Assembly (NCBI GenBank): GCA_900317635.1
Contig: ONHN01000018.1
Coordinates: 1-45,224 of the forward strand
Length of the DNA stretch: 45,224 bases
From: an uncultured Prevotellaceae bacterium
GTDB taxonomy: Bacteria; Bacteroidota; Bacteroidia; Bacteroidales; Bacteroidaceae
Direction of reading: 5' to 3'
The notes beneath the pieces were generated by a model. The model did no database searches and was not told the DNA's origin. It saw only the letters and a program-made list of their open reading frames with translations. Numbering within the stretch: the stretch's first letter is position 1; each line of letters opens with the position of its first letter. Both the position numbers and the translations under genes were made by a program. This document shows, piece after piece, positions 7,755 through 14,076 of this stretch.

Positions 7755-9149
7755 CTACTTAGGATCTGTAGGCTCAATGTGCCAGACGTATTGTCGCTCG
7801 GCAGAATAGTCAATGTCGGGCGAACCGTCGCCATCTGCATCAGCGACAGACCAGTAAGCCCCAGCAAAATGGGAGGAAATGATCAGACCAGTACAACGGA
7901 CGGCATAACACCCGTTTTGCCCCAAGAAGAATATCTGTCCGTTGTAGGGGTCAGTCTTATATGGCGTGACCTCTAAATACCCTCGCTGCACAGAGCGCTG
8001 ATTATTGCCATAAAGGATTAAGCTGAACCCACGCAGGCAGCCCTCGGGCACACCCTTCCCCTCCACATGATGACAGACGCGGAAACTGGGCGAAGCATAG
8101 AGCGTGTCGTTAGCTATACCATGAAGCACGAAGCGGCACGAGTCCGTGAAAGCATCGGTGAGCCGACCATTGGCTGAGAGGTAATGTCGGCGTTTCCCTT
8201 CGCGCCCTTTACCGTCTTGCAAAGTATAGATGCAGTACGCTTTTTCGGCCACCAGCGTCCGCTTAGCTTTTTCGTATTCTGCCTTCAGCTGCGCAACGCG
8301 CTTCAAGACATCGGTCGGGTCAAAGTCGCCCACCTCGTATATCTCGAGCATGTTCCCATCGTCAAAGTCGCCGGTTTCAACGCCATAGTCGGTAAGGATA
8401 ATGCCATTACCTTGATTCAAGTTCAGCGTGCTTCTATGTTGCCCCATAGCGAAAGAGAAGGCGAAACAGCTGTCGCGCGGAGTAAGCGTCAACTTGACGC
8501 CTGCGGGTGCAATAGGAACGTCCACCATGTTTGCACTGATGTTGACGAAACTGTCATCGTTGACACTATATAGGTAAAGAGCTCCCTCGTATTGCAAGAT
8601 GGCGAATTCTCCAGGATGTAGGCAACGCCTTTCTTTCGCCAGTTCGAAAGTTGTGCACAATTCGTGGTCCAAGACGCCCAACTCGCCTCGTTCACCATGG
8701 CGGCTGGAGATGCGGTACATCTTCGTGTTTTTAAGCTCGCTCATTTTCAGGATGCGGCGAGGCTCATCATCTCCAGCAAAGAAGAACGCGGCTAACACAG
8801 CGAAGCCAATTCCTACCACTGCAAGGAGCACGTAAAAACTTGCCTTGCGCGAGCTGGAACCAGCCTTTTCATCGGCATAATGCTCTACTTCCGTTGTTGG
8901 CTGGAGAGTTTTGAAAAAAGCTGGCGAATCATTATATCCTAAGAAGCGTGCCAACACATCAAGCGTTGACTTGCGAGGTTTTACACGCTCAGTGTAGCCC
9001 CAAAGCCGCATCAAAGTGGAGGTACTGAGGTGCTCGTGAGTCTTCTCAAACAGTTGGTCTGCAAGGTATTCAAAGTCTGAGGCCGAGATAAGCGAACGTC
9101 CCAATGCCTGCTCAACAGCTCGTAGCAATTGTTGGTAGTCGTTGTTCAT
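7755..9149 (-). CDS. Membrane-anchored HTH-like sensor protein, copy B
   Basis: 464 aa, paralogue of 59-1474 over its full length. The HTH-like N-terminal domain (FEYLADQLFEKT, LSTSTLMRLWGY, PRKSTLDVLARFLGY) spans about 1-82. The transmembrane helix is at about 104-125. The periplasmic part keeps the same landmarks, such as SELKNTKMYRISSRHG, LNLNQGNGIILTDYGVETGD and the YSAERQYVWHIEPTDPK end. The linker before the membrane (82-103) differs most. The 3' ends of the two genes and about 30 bp beyond their stops are almost identical, so the copies share a recent common source or gene conversion there. It is divergent from the frameshifted SH3b gene at 9565. Confidence 0.82.
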   Translation of the reverse strand: MNNDYQQLLRAVEQALGRSLISASDFEYLADQLFEKTHEHLSTSTLMRLWGYTERVKPRKSTLDVLARFLGYNDSPAFFKTLQPTTEVEHYADEKAGSSSRKASFYVLLAVVGIGFAVLAAFFFAGDDEPRRILKMSELKNTKMYRISSRHGERGELGVLDHELCTTFELAKERRCLHPGEFAILQYEGALYLYSVNDDSFVNISANMVDVPIAPAGVKLTLTPRDSCFAFSFAMGQHRSTLNLNQGNGIILTDYGVETGDFDDGNMLEIYEVGDFDPTDVLKRVAQLKAEYEKAKRTLVAEKAYCIYTLQDGKGREGKRRHYLSANGRLTDAFTDSCRFVLHGIANDTLYASPSFRVCHHVEGKGVPEGCLRGFSLILYGNNQRSVQRGYLEVTPYKTDPYNGQIFFLGQNGCYAVRCTGLIISSHFAGAYWSVADADGDGSPDIDYSAERQYVWHIEPTDPK

Positions 9150-9176
9150 TATGGTATTATTGCTTTAATTGGACGT

Positions 9177-9185
9177 GCAAAATTA
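9177..9185 (-). promoter_or_regulatory. Bacteroidetes -7 promoter box for sensor copy B
   Basis: TAATTTTGC on the minus strand, 28 nt upstream of the start codon. Same sequence and position as the box of copy A at 1499-1507. Confidence 0.55.
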
Positions 9186-9240
9186 CTAAAAAATATAAAC
9201 TTCCAACATCCGAATGCGTGGGGGGGGAGGGGGAGAAGCA

Positions 9241-9270
9241 AAATGAAATGAAATGAAACGAAATGAAATA
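9241..9270. repeat. 5-bp A-rich tandem repeat upstream of promoter
   Basis: Six AAATG-type pentamers (one reads AAACG, the last AAATA). They stand upstream of the 9313 promoter as the 11-bp repeats do at 1552-1584. They may be an upstream element or a length-variable regulatory tract. Confidence 0.7.
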
Positions 9271-9312
9271 GAAAAGAAAGGAAATGCTTTTCTTCGCGTG
9301 AACACTTCTGCC

Positions 9313-9329
9313 TACTTTTGCATGCAAAA
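9313..9329 (+). promoter_or_regulatory. Plus-strand promoter overlapped by a 14-bp palindrome
   Basis: TACTTTTGC (9313-9321) matches TAnnTTTGC. It overlaps the perfect palindrome TTTTGCATGCAAAA at 9316-9329, which could be an operator covering the start of transcription. It would drive the SH3b copy at 9565 and possibly later genes. Confidence 0.5.
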
Positions 9330-9564
9330 TGGGCAACGTGCAACATGGCACATTGCTCAAAACGCGCTTTAATTGGGTATGTTGATTAGAATGTTCGTGC
9401 TATACTAAAGAAACCAGCGGCCTTTTTTTTGCCCAAACCATCGGGGAAAATCTGTGCGATGGCCGCATGCTAATACCTCAATACTTTACTCTATCAACCA
9501 GCCCACAGGTAGGATGAAGGGCGCACAGAATTCATTCAACTCATGGGTTAAAACCTTCAACATC

Positions 9565-9983
9565 ATGAAACGCTACTATATATTATCCTGCTCCTCTTTG
9601 GAGTAAGTACGGCTGTCAGCTACGGCCAAACACACTATCGCGTAACGGGCAACAACGTCAACGTGCGCGAGGGTGCTGGCAAAAATTATCCCGTACAAGA
9701 CGATGGGTGTGGCAACAAGCTACAACTCTACAAGGGACTAATTGTTACAGGCGGACAGAAGAAAAACGGGTTCGTCAATGTGGCATTCCAAGGACCGCAA
9801 TACTTCCACGAAGGCTGGGTTTCGGCTCAGTTCCTAACCCCTGCCAAGGTCTGTGCAAAATGCAAGGGAAAAGGAGGCTTTGGAAAATGTCCTGAGTGCA
9901 AAGGCCAAGGTAACAAGTGGTGTTGCAGATACACAGGTAAGAAGGAACTTTGCTCCTCTTGTGGCGGCGAGGGTTACAAATAG
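9565..9983 (+). pseudogene. SH3b + zinc-finger gene, copy 2, frameshifted in the signal peptide
   Basis: Same gene as 11665-12084. It begins ATG AAA CGC, but one base is missing within the first ten codons (ACTATATATTATCC versus ACCTATTTATTATCC). The ATG frame then stops at the TAA at 9604-9606. The rest of the gene (SH3b domain YRVTGNNVNVREG, CxxCxGxG finger, stop after GEGYK) stays open in another frame, which has no ATG upstream before a stop at 9549. The body has no other damage, so loss is recent, or the short TATATAT tract is a reversible slippage site. A GTG at 9663 could only give a protein without signal peptide. A sequencing error cannot be excluded. Confidence 0.7.
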
Positions 9984-10038
9984 TGCCCCCTCATAACAAA
10001 GAAATCCGAAGCAACATTCAAGAACATAGGAAAACAAA

Positions 10039-10152
10039 TATGAGTCCACTGGAATATGAGTCCACTGGAAAAAGTCATTATCCGCAAAAAATTGCATTAG
10101 TTGCAAGTAATGGATTCTCGCTATTTGACTTTTTCAAGTGTACTCGTATATA
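10039..10152. repeat. MITE-like element with imperfect inverted ends
   Basis: The left end is a perfect tandem pair of the 16-mer TATGAGTCCACTGGAA (10039-10070), the second copy running on into AAAGTCA. The right end (10127-10152), reverse-complemented, reads ATATACGAGTACACTTGAAA then AAGTCA, an imperfect match to the left end. The interior is about 48 bp with no gene. A related end (GAGTCCACTTTAAAAAGTC, minus strand) lies at 13811-13829, so this is probably a decayed or non-autonomous insertion element. Confidence 0.5.
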
Positions 10153-10165
10153 AAAATAAAACATT

Positions 10166-10531
10166 ATGTCCACATTCGAAAACAAACTAATTCCTCGATC
10201 CGAAGCTTGGAAATATAGCAACACGTTCGGAACCAATGGCGATGATTTCTATGCAAAGTTGACGATGAATGATGATGGCACCATTGCGAAGGAGAGCTAT
10301 TCTAAAGCGTACAGGAATCAACAGCAAAAATTTAAATTACAAAGCAGTAAGGAAGAGACACGCAATAATAAGAAGAAGGAGAAAAACGGCGAGGGCTGCC
10401 TTGCAAAGATCCTCAAAGCTCCATTTCGCTTGTTGTGGTGGCTGTTGAAGAAGTTATTAGGACTCCTCCCTGTTATCATCACACTTGGCATCATCAACAG
10501 CGACGAAAAAAACAGCGACAAAAAAAAGTAA
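10166..10531 (+). CDS. Small membrane-associated protein, 121 aa
   Basis: The N-terminal half is soluble (RSEAWKYSNTFGTNGDDFYAKLTMNDDG), with a basic middle (residues 60-75). It is followed by an amphipathic or membrane segment at about 81-110 (LLWWLLKKLLGLLPVIITLGI) and a Lys-rich tail. No signal peptide. It sits between the frameshifted SH3b copy and the zinc-ribbon gene, with a terminator-like hairpin after it. Not found in module 1. Family not recognised. Confidence 0.7.
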   Translation: MSTFENKLIPRSEAWKYSNTFGTNGDDFYAKLTMNDDGTIAKESYSKAYRNQQQKFKLQSSKEETRNNKKKEKNGEGCLAKILKAPFRLLWWLLKKLLGLLPVIITLGIINSDEKNSDKKK

Positions 10532-10583
10532 TTCAAGTTTCACAAGTAGTAAGCATCAGATAGAGCGCCCCACTTGGTGAGAG

Positions 10584-10609
10584 AAATCCGATGGGAGCAT
10601 TCGGATTTT
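10584..10609 (+). terminator. Hairpin after the 121-aa gene
   Basis: 8-bp stem AAATCCGA/TCGGATTT with a 9-nt loop, followed by TTC. The U tract is short, so termination may be weak. Confidence 0.45.
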
Positions 10610-10654
10610 CGAAACCTGAATCTTCGCTTTATAATCCATTCCTATAAAACGACC

Positions 10655-11461
10655 ATGTACGACGAACAAATAGAAGCCCTCATCGCTGCCGCCCTGACCG
10701 ACGGGGTACTAACTGAGAAAGAGCGCCAAATTTTGATTCGGCGCGCCGTGGCAGAGGGCATTGATGCCGACGAGTTCGAGATGGTGCTTGATGCGCGCCT
10801 CGTTGAGCTGCAGAAGCAGGCGGAGGCAGCCACACCTCCGCCCATGCAAGGCTTCACAACGTTACCAACACAAGGAAAGAGCAAGTCAGCAAAATATGGC
10901 GCGGTGCCAAAATGTCCCCGTTGCGGAGCCATCGTGGAAGCCGGGACGGCCAAGTGCAGCTCGTGCGGCTACGCATTCACGGGCATAGCGGCCAACAGCT
11001 CTTCCGAACGGCTGGCGCAGCAGTTGCAAGCATTGGAAAAGCAATACGGCAACAAGGAGAAAAGCGCCGGAGGCAAGGGTGAAGGCAACGATGACAGGCG
11101 GATAAGCAGGGCCAGGGCCACCATCATCAGCAGCTTCCCCGTACCCCCCACGAAGGACGACCTGCTGGAGTTTGCCGTCACGATGCGTTCGAAATGGCTT
11201 AACACGCAAGGCGTAGTATATCGACAAGAGAAAAATGCCTACAAGGCGAAATACAACGAATGCGTTGAGAAGATCAAGATATTCTTCCCTGGCGACAAAA
11301 CCTTCGCCAGCATCCTGACCTCTTACGAGGCCGACAAGCACATCAAGCTCACGTTATCGGAGAAAATAGAAAAGGATCCGGTAAGGTATCTCTGCATCTT
11401 ACTCATTGGCTGGATCAGCTTATTTGGATTGATGGGACTGTTGGCATTATTGTTCGAATAG
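10655..11461 (+). CDS. TerB-like zinc-ribbon membrane protein, copy B
   Basis: 268 aa, paralogue of 1703-2524. The start chosen is the ATG giving MYDEQIEALIAAAL, which matches copy A. A longer frame to 10574 has an N-terminus without homology. The TerB-like helical part is at 1-55, then a Pro/Gln linker. The zinc ribbon has Cys87, Cys90, Cys101 and Cys104. The conserved FPVPPTKDDLLEFAV block follows, and a C-terminal transmembrane helix lies at about 246-265. The N-terminus and ribbon are near identical to copy A, while the linker and tail have diverged. Probably a cytoplasm-facing tail-anchored protein of unknown function. Confidence 0.82.
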   Translation: MYDEQIEALIAAALTDGVLTEKERQILIRRAVAEGIDADEFEMVLDARLVELQKQAEAATPPPMQGFTTLPTQGKSKSAKYGAVPKCPRCGAIVEAGTAKCSSCGYAFTGIAANSSSERLAQQLQALEKQYGNKEKSAGGKGEGNDDRRISRARATIISSFPVPPTKDDLLEFAVTMRSKWLNTQGVVYRQEKNAYKAKYNECVEKIKIFFPGDKTFASILTSYEADKHIKLTLSEKIEKDPVRYLCILLIGWISLFGLMGLLALLFE

Positions 11462-11664
11462 AGACACAAAGTTCAAAAAACCTTCAAGCCTACATCATAG
11501 ATTTTCAACAATACCAAAGCCTTTAGCGATCTTTTCCCGGGGCGAAGGGGGAGTCAGTGCGACGACCGCATGTCGATACATCAATTTACTTTATCAACCA
11601 ACCCTCCGTTTGGATGAACGACGCACTGATTTCATTCAACTCATGGGATAAAACCTTAAAAAAA

Positions 11665-12084
11665 ATGAAACGATACCTATTTATTATCCTGCTCCTCTTT
11701 GGAGTAAGTACGGCTGTCAGCTACGGCCAAACACACTATCGCGTAACGGGCAACAACGTCAATGTGCGCGAGGGTGCTGGCAAAAATTATCCCGTACAAG
11801 ACGATGGGTGTGGTAACAAGCTACAACTCTACAAGGGACAAATTGTTACAGGCAGACAGAAGAAAAACGGGTTCGTCAATGTAGAATTCCAAGGACGGCA
11901 ATACTTCCACGATGGTTGGGTTTCGGCTCAATTCCTAACCCCTGCTAAGCGCTGTGCAAAATGCAAGGGAAAAGGAGGCTTTGGAAAATGTCCTCACTGC
12001 GAAGGCCTAGGTGCTAGGATGTGTTGCTACTACACAGGCAAAAAGGAGTTTTGCTCTTCCTGCAACGGCGTGGGTTATAAATAA
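11665..12084 (+). CDS. Secreted SH3b + DnaJ-like zinc-finger protein, copy 3
   Basis: 139 aa. The start is the ATG of MKRYLFIILLLFGV, which gives a proper signal peptide. A longer frame back to 11557 is not conserved in the paralogues. The SH3b domain is at about 25-94 and the tail carries CxxC pairs. One difference from copy 1 is that the third finger reads FCSSCNGVGYK. It is the intact counterpart of the frameshifted gene at 9565, with a similar 100-bp leader. It is followed by a large nested hairpin (12089-12161) and the two lipoprotein genes. Confidence 0.85.
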   Translation: MKRYLFIILLLFGVSTAVSYGQTHYRVTGNNVNVREGAGKNYPVQDDGCGNKLQLYKGQIVTGRQKKNGFVNVEFQGRQYFHDGWVSAQFLTPAKRCAKCKGKGGFGKCPHCEGLGARMCCYYTGKKEFCSSCNGVGYK

Positions 12085-12088
12085 TTCA

Positions 12089-12161
12089 AGTTCCGCAAGT
12101 TATAATAGTGTGGAATAAATGGTGCGCGCTGCGCACCATCGCAGCAGTAACTTGCGGAACT
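12089..12161. repeat. Nested inverted repeat (cruciform-like)
   Basis: The outer arms are AGTTCCGCAAGTTA (12089-12102) and its exact complement at 12148-12161. Inside is ATGGTGCGC-GCT-GCGCACCAT (12119-12139), a 9-bp stem with a 3-nt loop. There is no U tract, so it is more likely a processing or stability element or a mobile hairpin than a simple terminator. The inner hairpin belongs to a family also found at 20969-21044 and 33138-33243. Confidence 0.8.
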
Positions 12162-12183
12162 AATAAATAATAATAATATAATT

Positions 12184-13002
12184 ATGAAGAAACATTTGTT
12201 TTTTGTGCCCATGCTGGCACTATTAGTGATGGTCTCTTGTGGTGACAAGACGCAAGAGCAAGTGAAGAACTTTGCTGTCGATTTTGTAGCAGCTGTTCAG
12301 GCTGGAAACAAATCTGAAGTCACAAAAATGTATCCCAGTGCGGCAGATGTTGATGAATTTTCCTCTGACCTCAAGATAGATAGCATTCAGATTAAAGAAG
12401 ACAACATGACAGGCGGTTATCAAGTATTGTTGGGCAATGGAAAAAGTTTTGTTGTGACAGGAAATGATAAAGAGTCGTTCAAAATTGTCTGTTCTCATGG
12501 TCTGTTTTCTTTTTCTAATGAGCAGATGACATTTGCCCAAGCAATTGGGTGGATCAAGAAAAACATGGATGACCAAGAACTTCTGAAAGCTTTTTCCGAC
12601 ACAACTGTCTATGATTTCCTCTTTGACAAGACTGTTGATCAGCTAAAGAAAAGCGTCACTACCGAAGTAAACTGGGAAAAAAGCGATATAAAGGGTTTCA
12701 CTGATGTGAAAAGTACCATTGTGAGCCAAGTGACCAACAACGGAAGTCATACCATAAAGGGCGAGGACTACAATGTTTCCATATGGAGTAATATGGCAGA
12801 TCCAGTGCTAGTGAAAGGTAAGGATATTGCCCCCAAAGAAACTATTTATTTGAGTGCTCGGTTGCCAGCTGAAGGTGCCGCTCGTCAAATGTATTATTCC
12901 GCTCTGAAATTTAATATTAGCGGAATGCCCAAGCGTGAAGTCGTCTCAAGGTATTATGAAGTTAAAGGTGGAGAATATGAAGAATTTCTTAAAACTAAAT
13001 AA
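12184..13002 (+). CDS. Lipoprotein with NTF2-like N-terminal pattern, paralogue 2
   Basis: 272 aa with a lipobox (VMVSC, Cys19). The mature part starts GDKTQEQVKNFAVDFVAAVQAGNKSEVTKMYPSA, matching the lipoprotein at 5780 in the first 80 residues and in the GKDIAPK...LSARL and terminal EYEEFLKTK regions. Codon use is more AT-rich than in the 14-25 kb genes. It is followed 9 bp later by the third paralogue, so the two are probably co-transcribed. Function unknown. Confidence 0.8.
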   Translation: MKKHLFFVPMLALLVMVSCGDKTQEQVKNFAVDFVAAVQAGNKSEVTKMYPSAADVDEFSSDLKIDSIQIKEDNMTGGYQVLLGNGKSFVVTGNDKESFKIVCSHGLFSFSNEQMTFAQAIGWIKKNMDDQELLKAFSDTTVYDFLFDKTVDQLKKSVTTEVNWEKSDIKGFTDVKSTIVSQVTNNGSHTIKGEDYNVSIWSNMADPVLVKGKDIAPKETIYLSARLPAEGAARQMYYSALKFNISGMPKREVVSRYYEVKGGEYEEFLKTK

Positions 13003-13011
13003 CGTATAAAC

Positions 13012-13731
13012 ATGAAAAAAGAAACTTTTTACGTGGTGCTACTATTTGTATCAGTATTCGGGATAGCTACATCTTGCTCTGAAGAATCTAAGTTCAAAGA
13101 ATTTGCTGTCGATTTCGCCCATGCTGTGAATAGTGGCGATACCTTGAAAATCGACACGTTATTGGCCCAGACTAATAGCTTTCAATTCAGCAAGATAAAA
13201 CTTTCAAAAATTAATATAGATAGTTTGACTCTTACAGAAGCCAGTGAAGGAAAGTACAAAGTCACCTCTGTAGGCGGTGTGACCATTATAGTTGCCAAGG
13301 TAGGCAAAAAAATGGTTGTTGAGCAGACTTGGAACGTTTTCAACAATGAACCAATAAGTGTCACTTTTGCTCTTAAGCATAATCTCATCAAGAAGGGTGA
13401 CAACGACAAAGTCGTATACGAAGCCCTGCTCTCTAAAGATTATGCCATCGCCAAAACTACCGAACAAGAAGAACAGAAGTTTGCACAAGAAAAAGAAGCT
13501 GTACAAAAGGTCATTGTTAAGACACTTGCATCTTTTGCAGAAGTAGTAAATACCCTACAAGGTTTTTACGATATGGACCCTAACTCTCTATGGTGGTCTA
13601 TGAACGCAACAGTTATAAATGAAGCTGAAGACAATAAGCGCGTACTTGAAAAACAGAAAAAATATATGAGCTCTGAACAACTCGGAAAGTTTAAGAGATT
13701 GGCAAAACAATATAATCGTCTAACCAAATAA
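13012..13731 (+). CDS. Lipoprotein, paralogue 3
   Basis: 239 aa with a lipobox (GIATSC, Cys22). The mature part starts SEESKFKEFAVDFAHAVNSGDTLKIDTLL, related to the 5780 and 12184 products. The C-terminal part differs: residues about 145-239 are helical and charged (KTTEQEEQKFAQEKEAVQKVI) and end with KRLAKQYNRLTK. It lies 9 bp downstream of the previous gene. It may be a partner or diverged duplicate of the 12184 protein. Function unknown. Confidence 0.78.
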   Translation: MKKETFYVVLLFVSVFGIATSCSEESKFKEFAVDFAHAVNSGDTLKIDTLLAQTNSFQFSKIKLSKINIDSLTLTEASEGKYKVTSVGGVTIIVAKVGKKMVVEQTWNVFNNEPISVTFALKHNLIKKGDNDKVVYEALLSKDYAIAKTTEQEEQKFAQEKEAVQKVIVKTLASFAEVVNTLQGFYDMDPNSLWWSMNATVINEAEDNKRVLEKQKKYMSSEQLGKFKRLAKQYNRLTK

Positions 13732-14076
13732 GAATCAACTTGAAAAAGTCCAAAATTTCCAAATTGAGCTTTGTATATGATTGATTATCAATGAGGCTTT
13801 TTTAACAAAAAGACTTTTTAAAGTGGACTCAAATCTTCTTTGAATTGAAGGACATCGTCAGCGAAACGCCATCGTACTTCGTACGCAAACGTCCCAAGAA
13901 GCAGAAGATGACGTTCTGAACACGAAACGGTTGATCCCTCGTACCCCTCTTTCGCGGCGACAACAAAATTCGCTGTGGTTCACTTTTTTGGCTTGTCATA
14001 TAGTGCAGGCCAATTTTTTTTTGTAATTTAGCCGCCGAAAACTAAAGAATCATCTACTTTCACAAACCTTACGTCT
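13732..14076. other. Gene-free stretch with IS-like remnants
   Basis: 345 bp. TTGAAAAAGTCC at 13740-13751 and GACTTTTTAAAGTGGACTC at 13812-13830 form inverted ends like those at 10039-10152. From 13842 to 13919 an open frame without a start codon gives ELKDIVSETPSYFVRKRPKK then QKMTF and a stop, perhaps an old transposase fragment. The last 50 bp are the leader of the TonB receptor gene. Confidence 0.4.
14024..14032 (+). promoter_or_regulatory. Possible promoter for the TonB-receptor operon
   Basis: TAATTTAGC, one mismatch from TAnnTTTGC, behind a T-rich tract and 45 nt before the start codon. No clear -33 box. Confidence 0.35.

Larger units (their letters stand above)
9150..9564. other. Divergent intergenic region of module 2
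   Basis: 415 bp. It contains the minus promoter (9177-9185), a G-rich tract (GTGGGGGGGG, about 9219-9228), the AAATG repeat (9241-9270) and a plus promoter with palindrome (9313-9329). Beyond that is a leader that resembles the 100 bp in front of the SH3b gene at 11665 (ATTCATTCAACTCATGGG is shared). No gene seen. Confidence 0.6.

Noticed and set aside
11557-11664. Longer N-terminus for the SH3b protein at 11665
   Set aside because: The leader is similar in the paralogue at 9565 as DNA, but that copy has stops in it. The ATG at 11665 gives a proper signal peptide.
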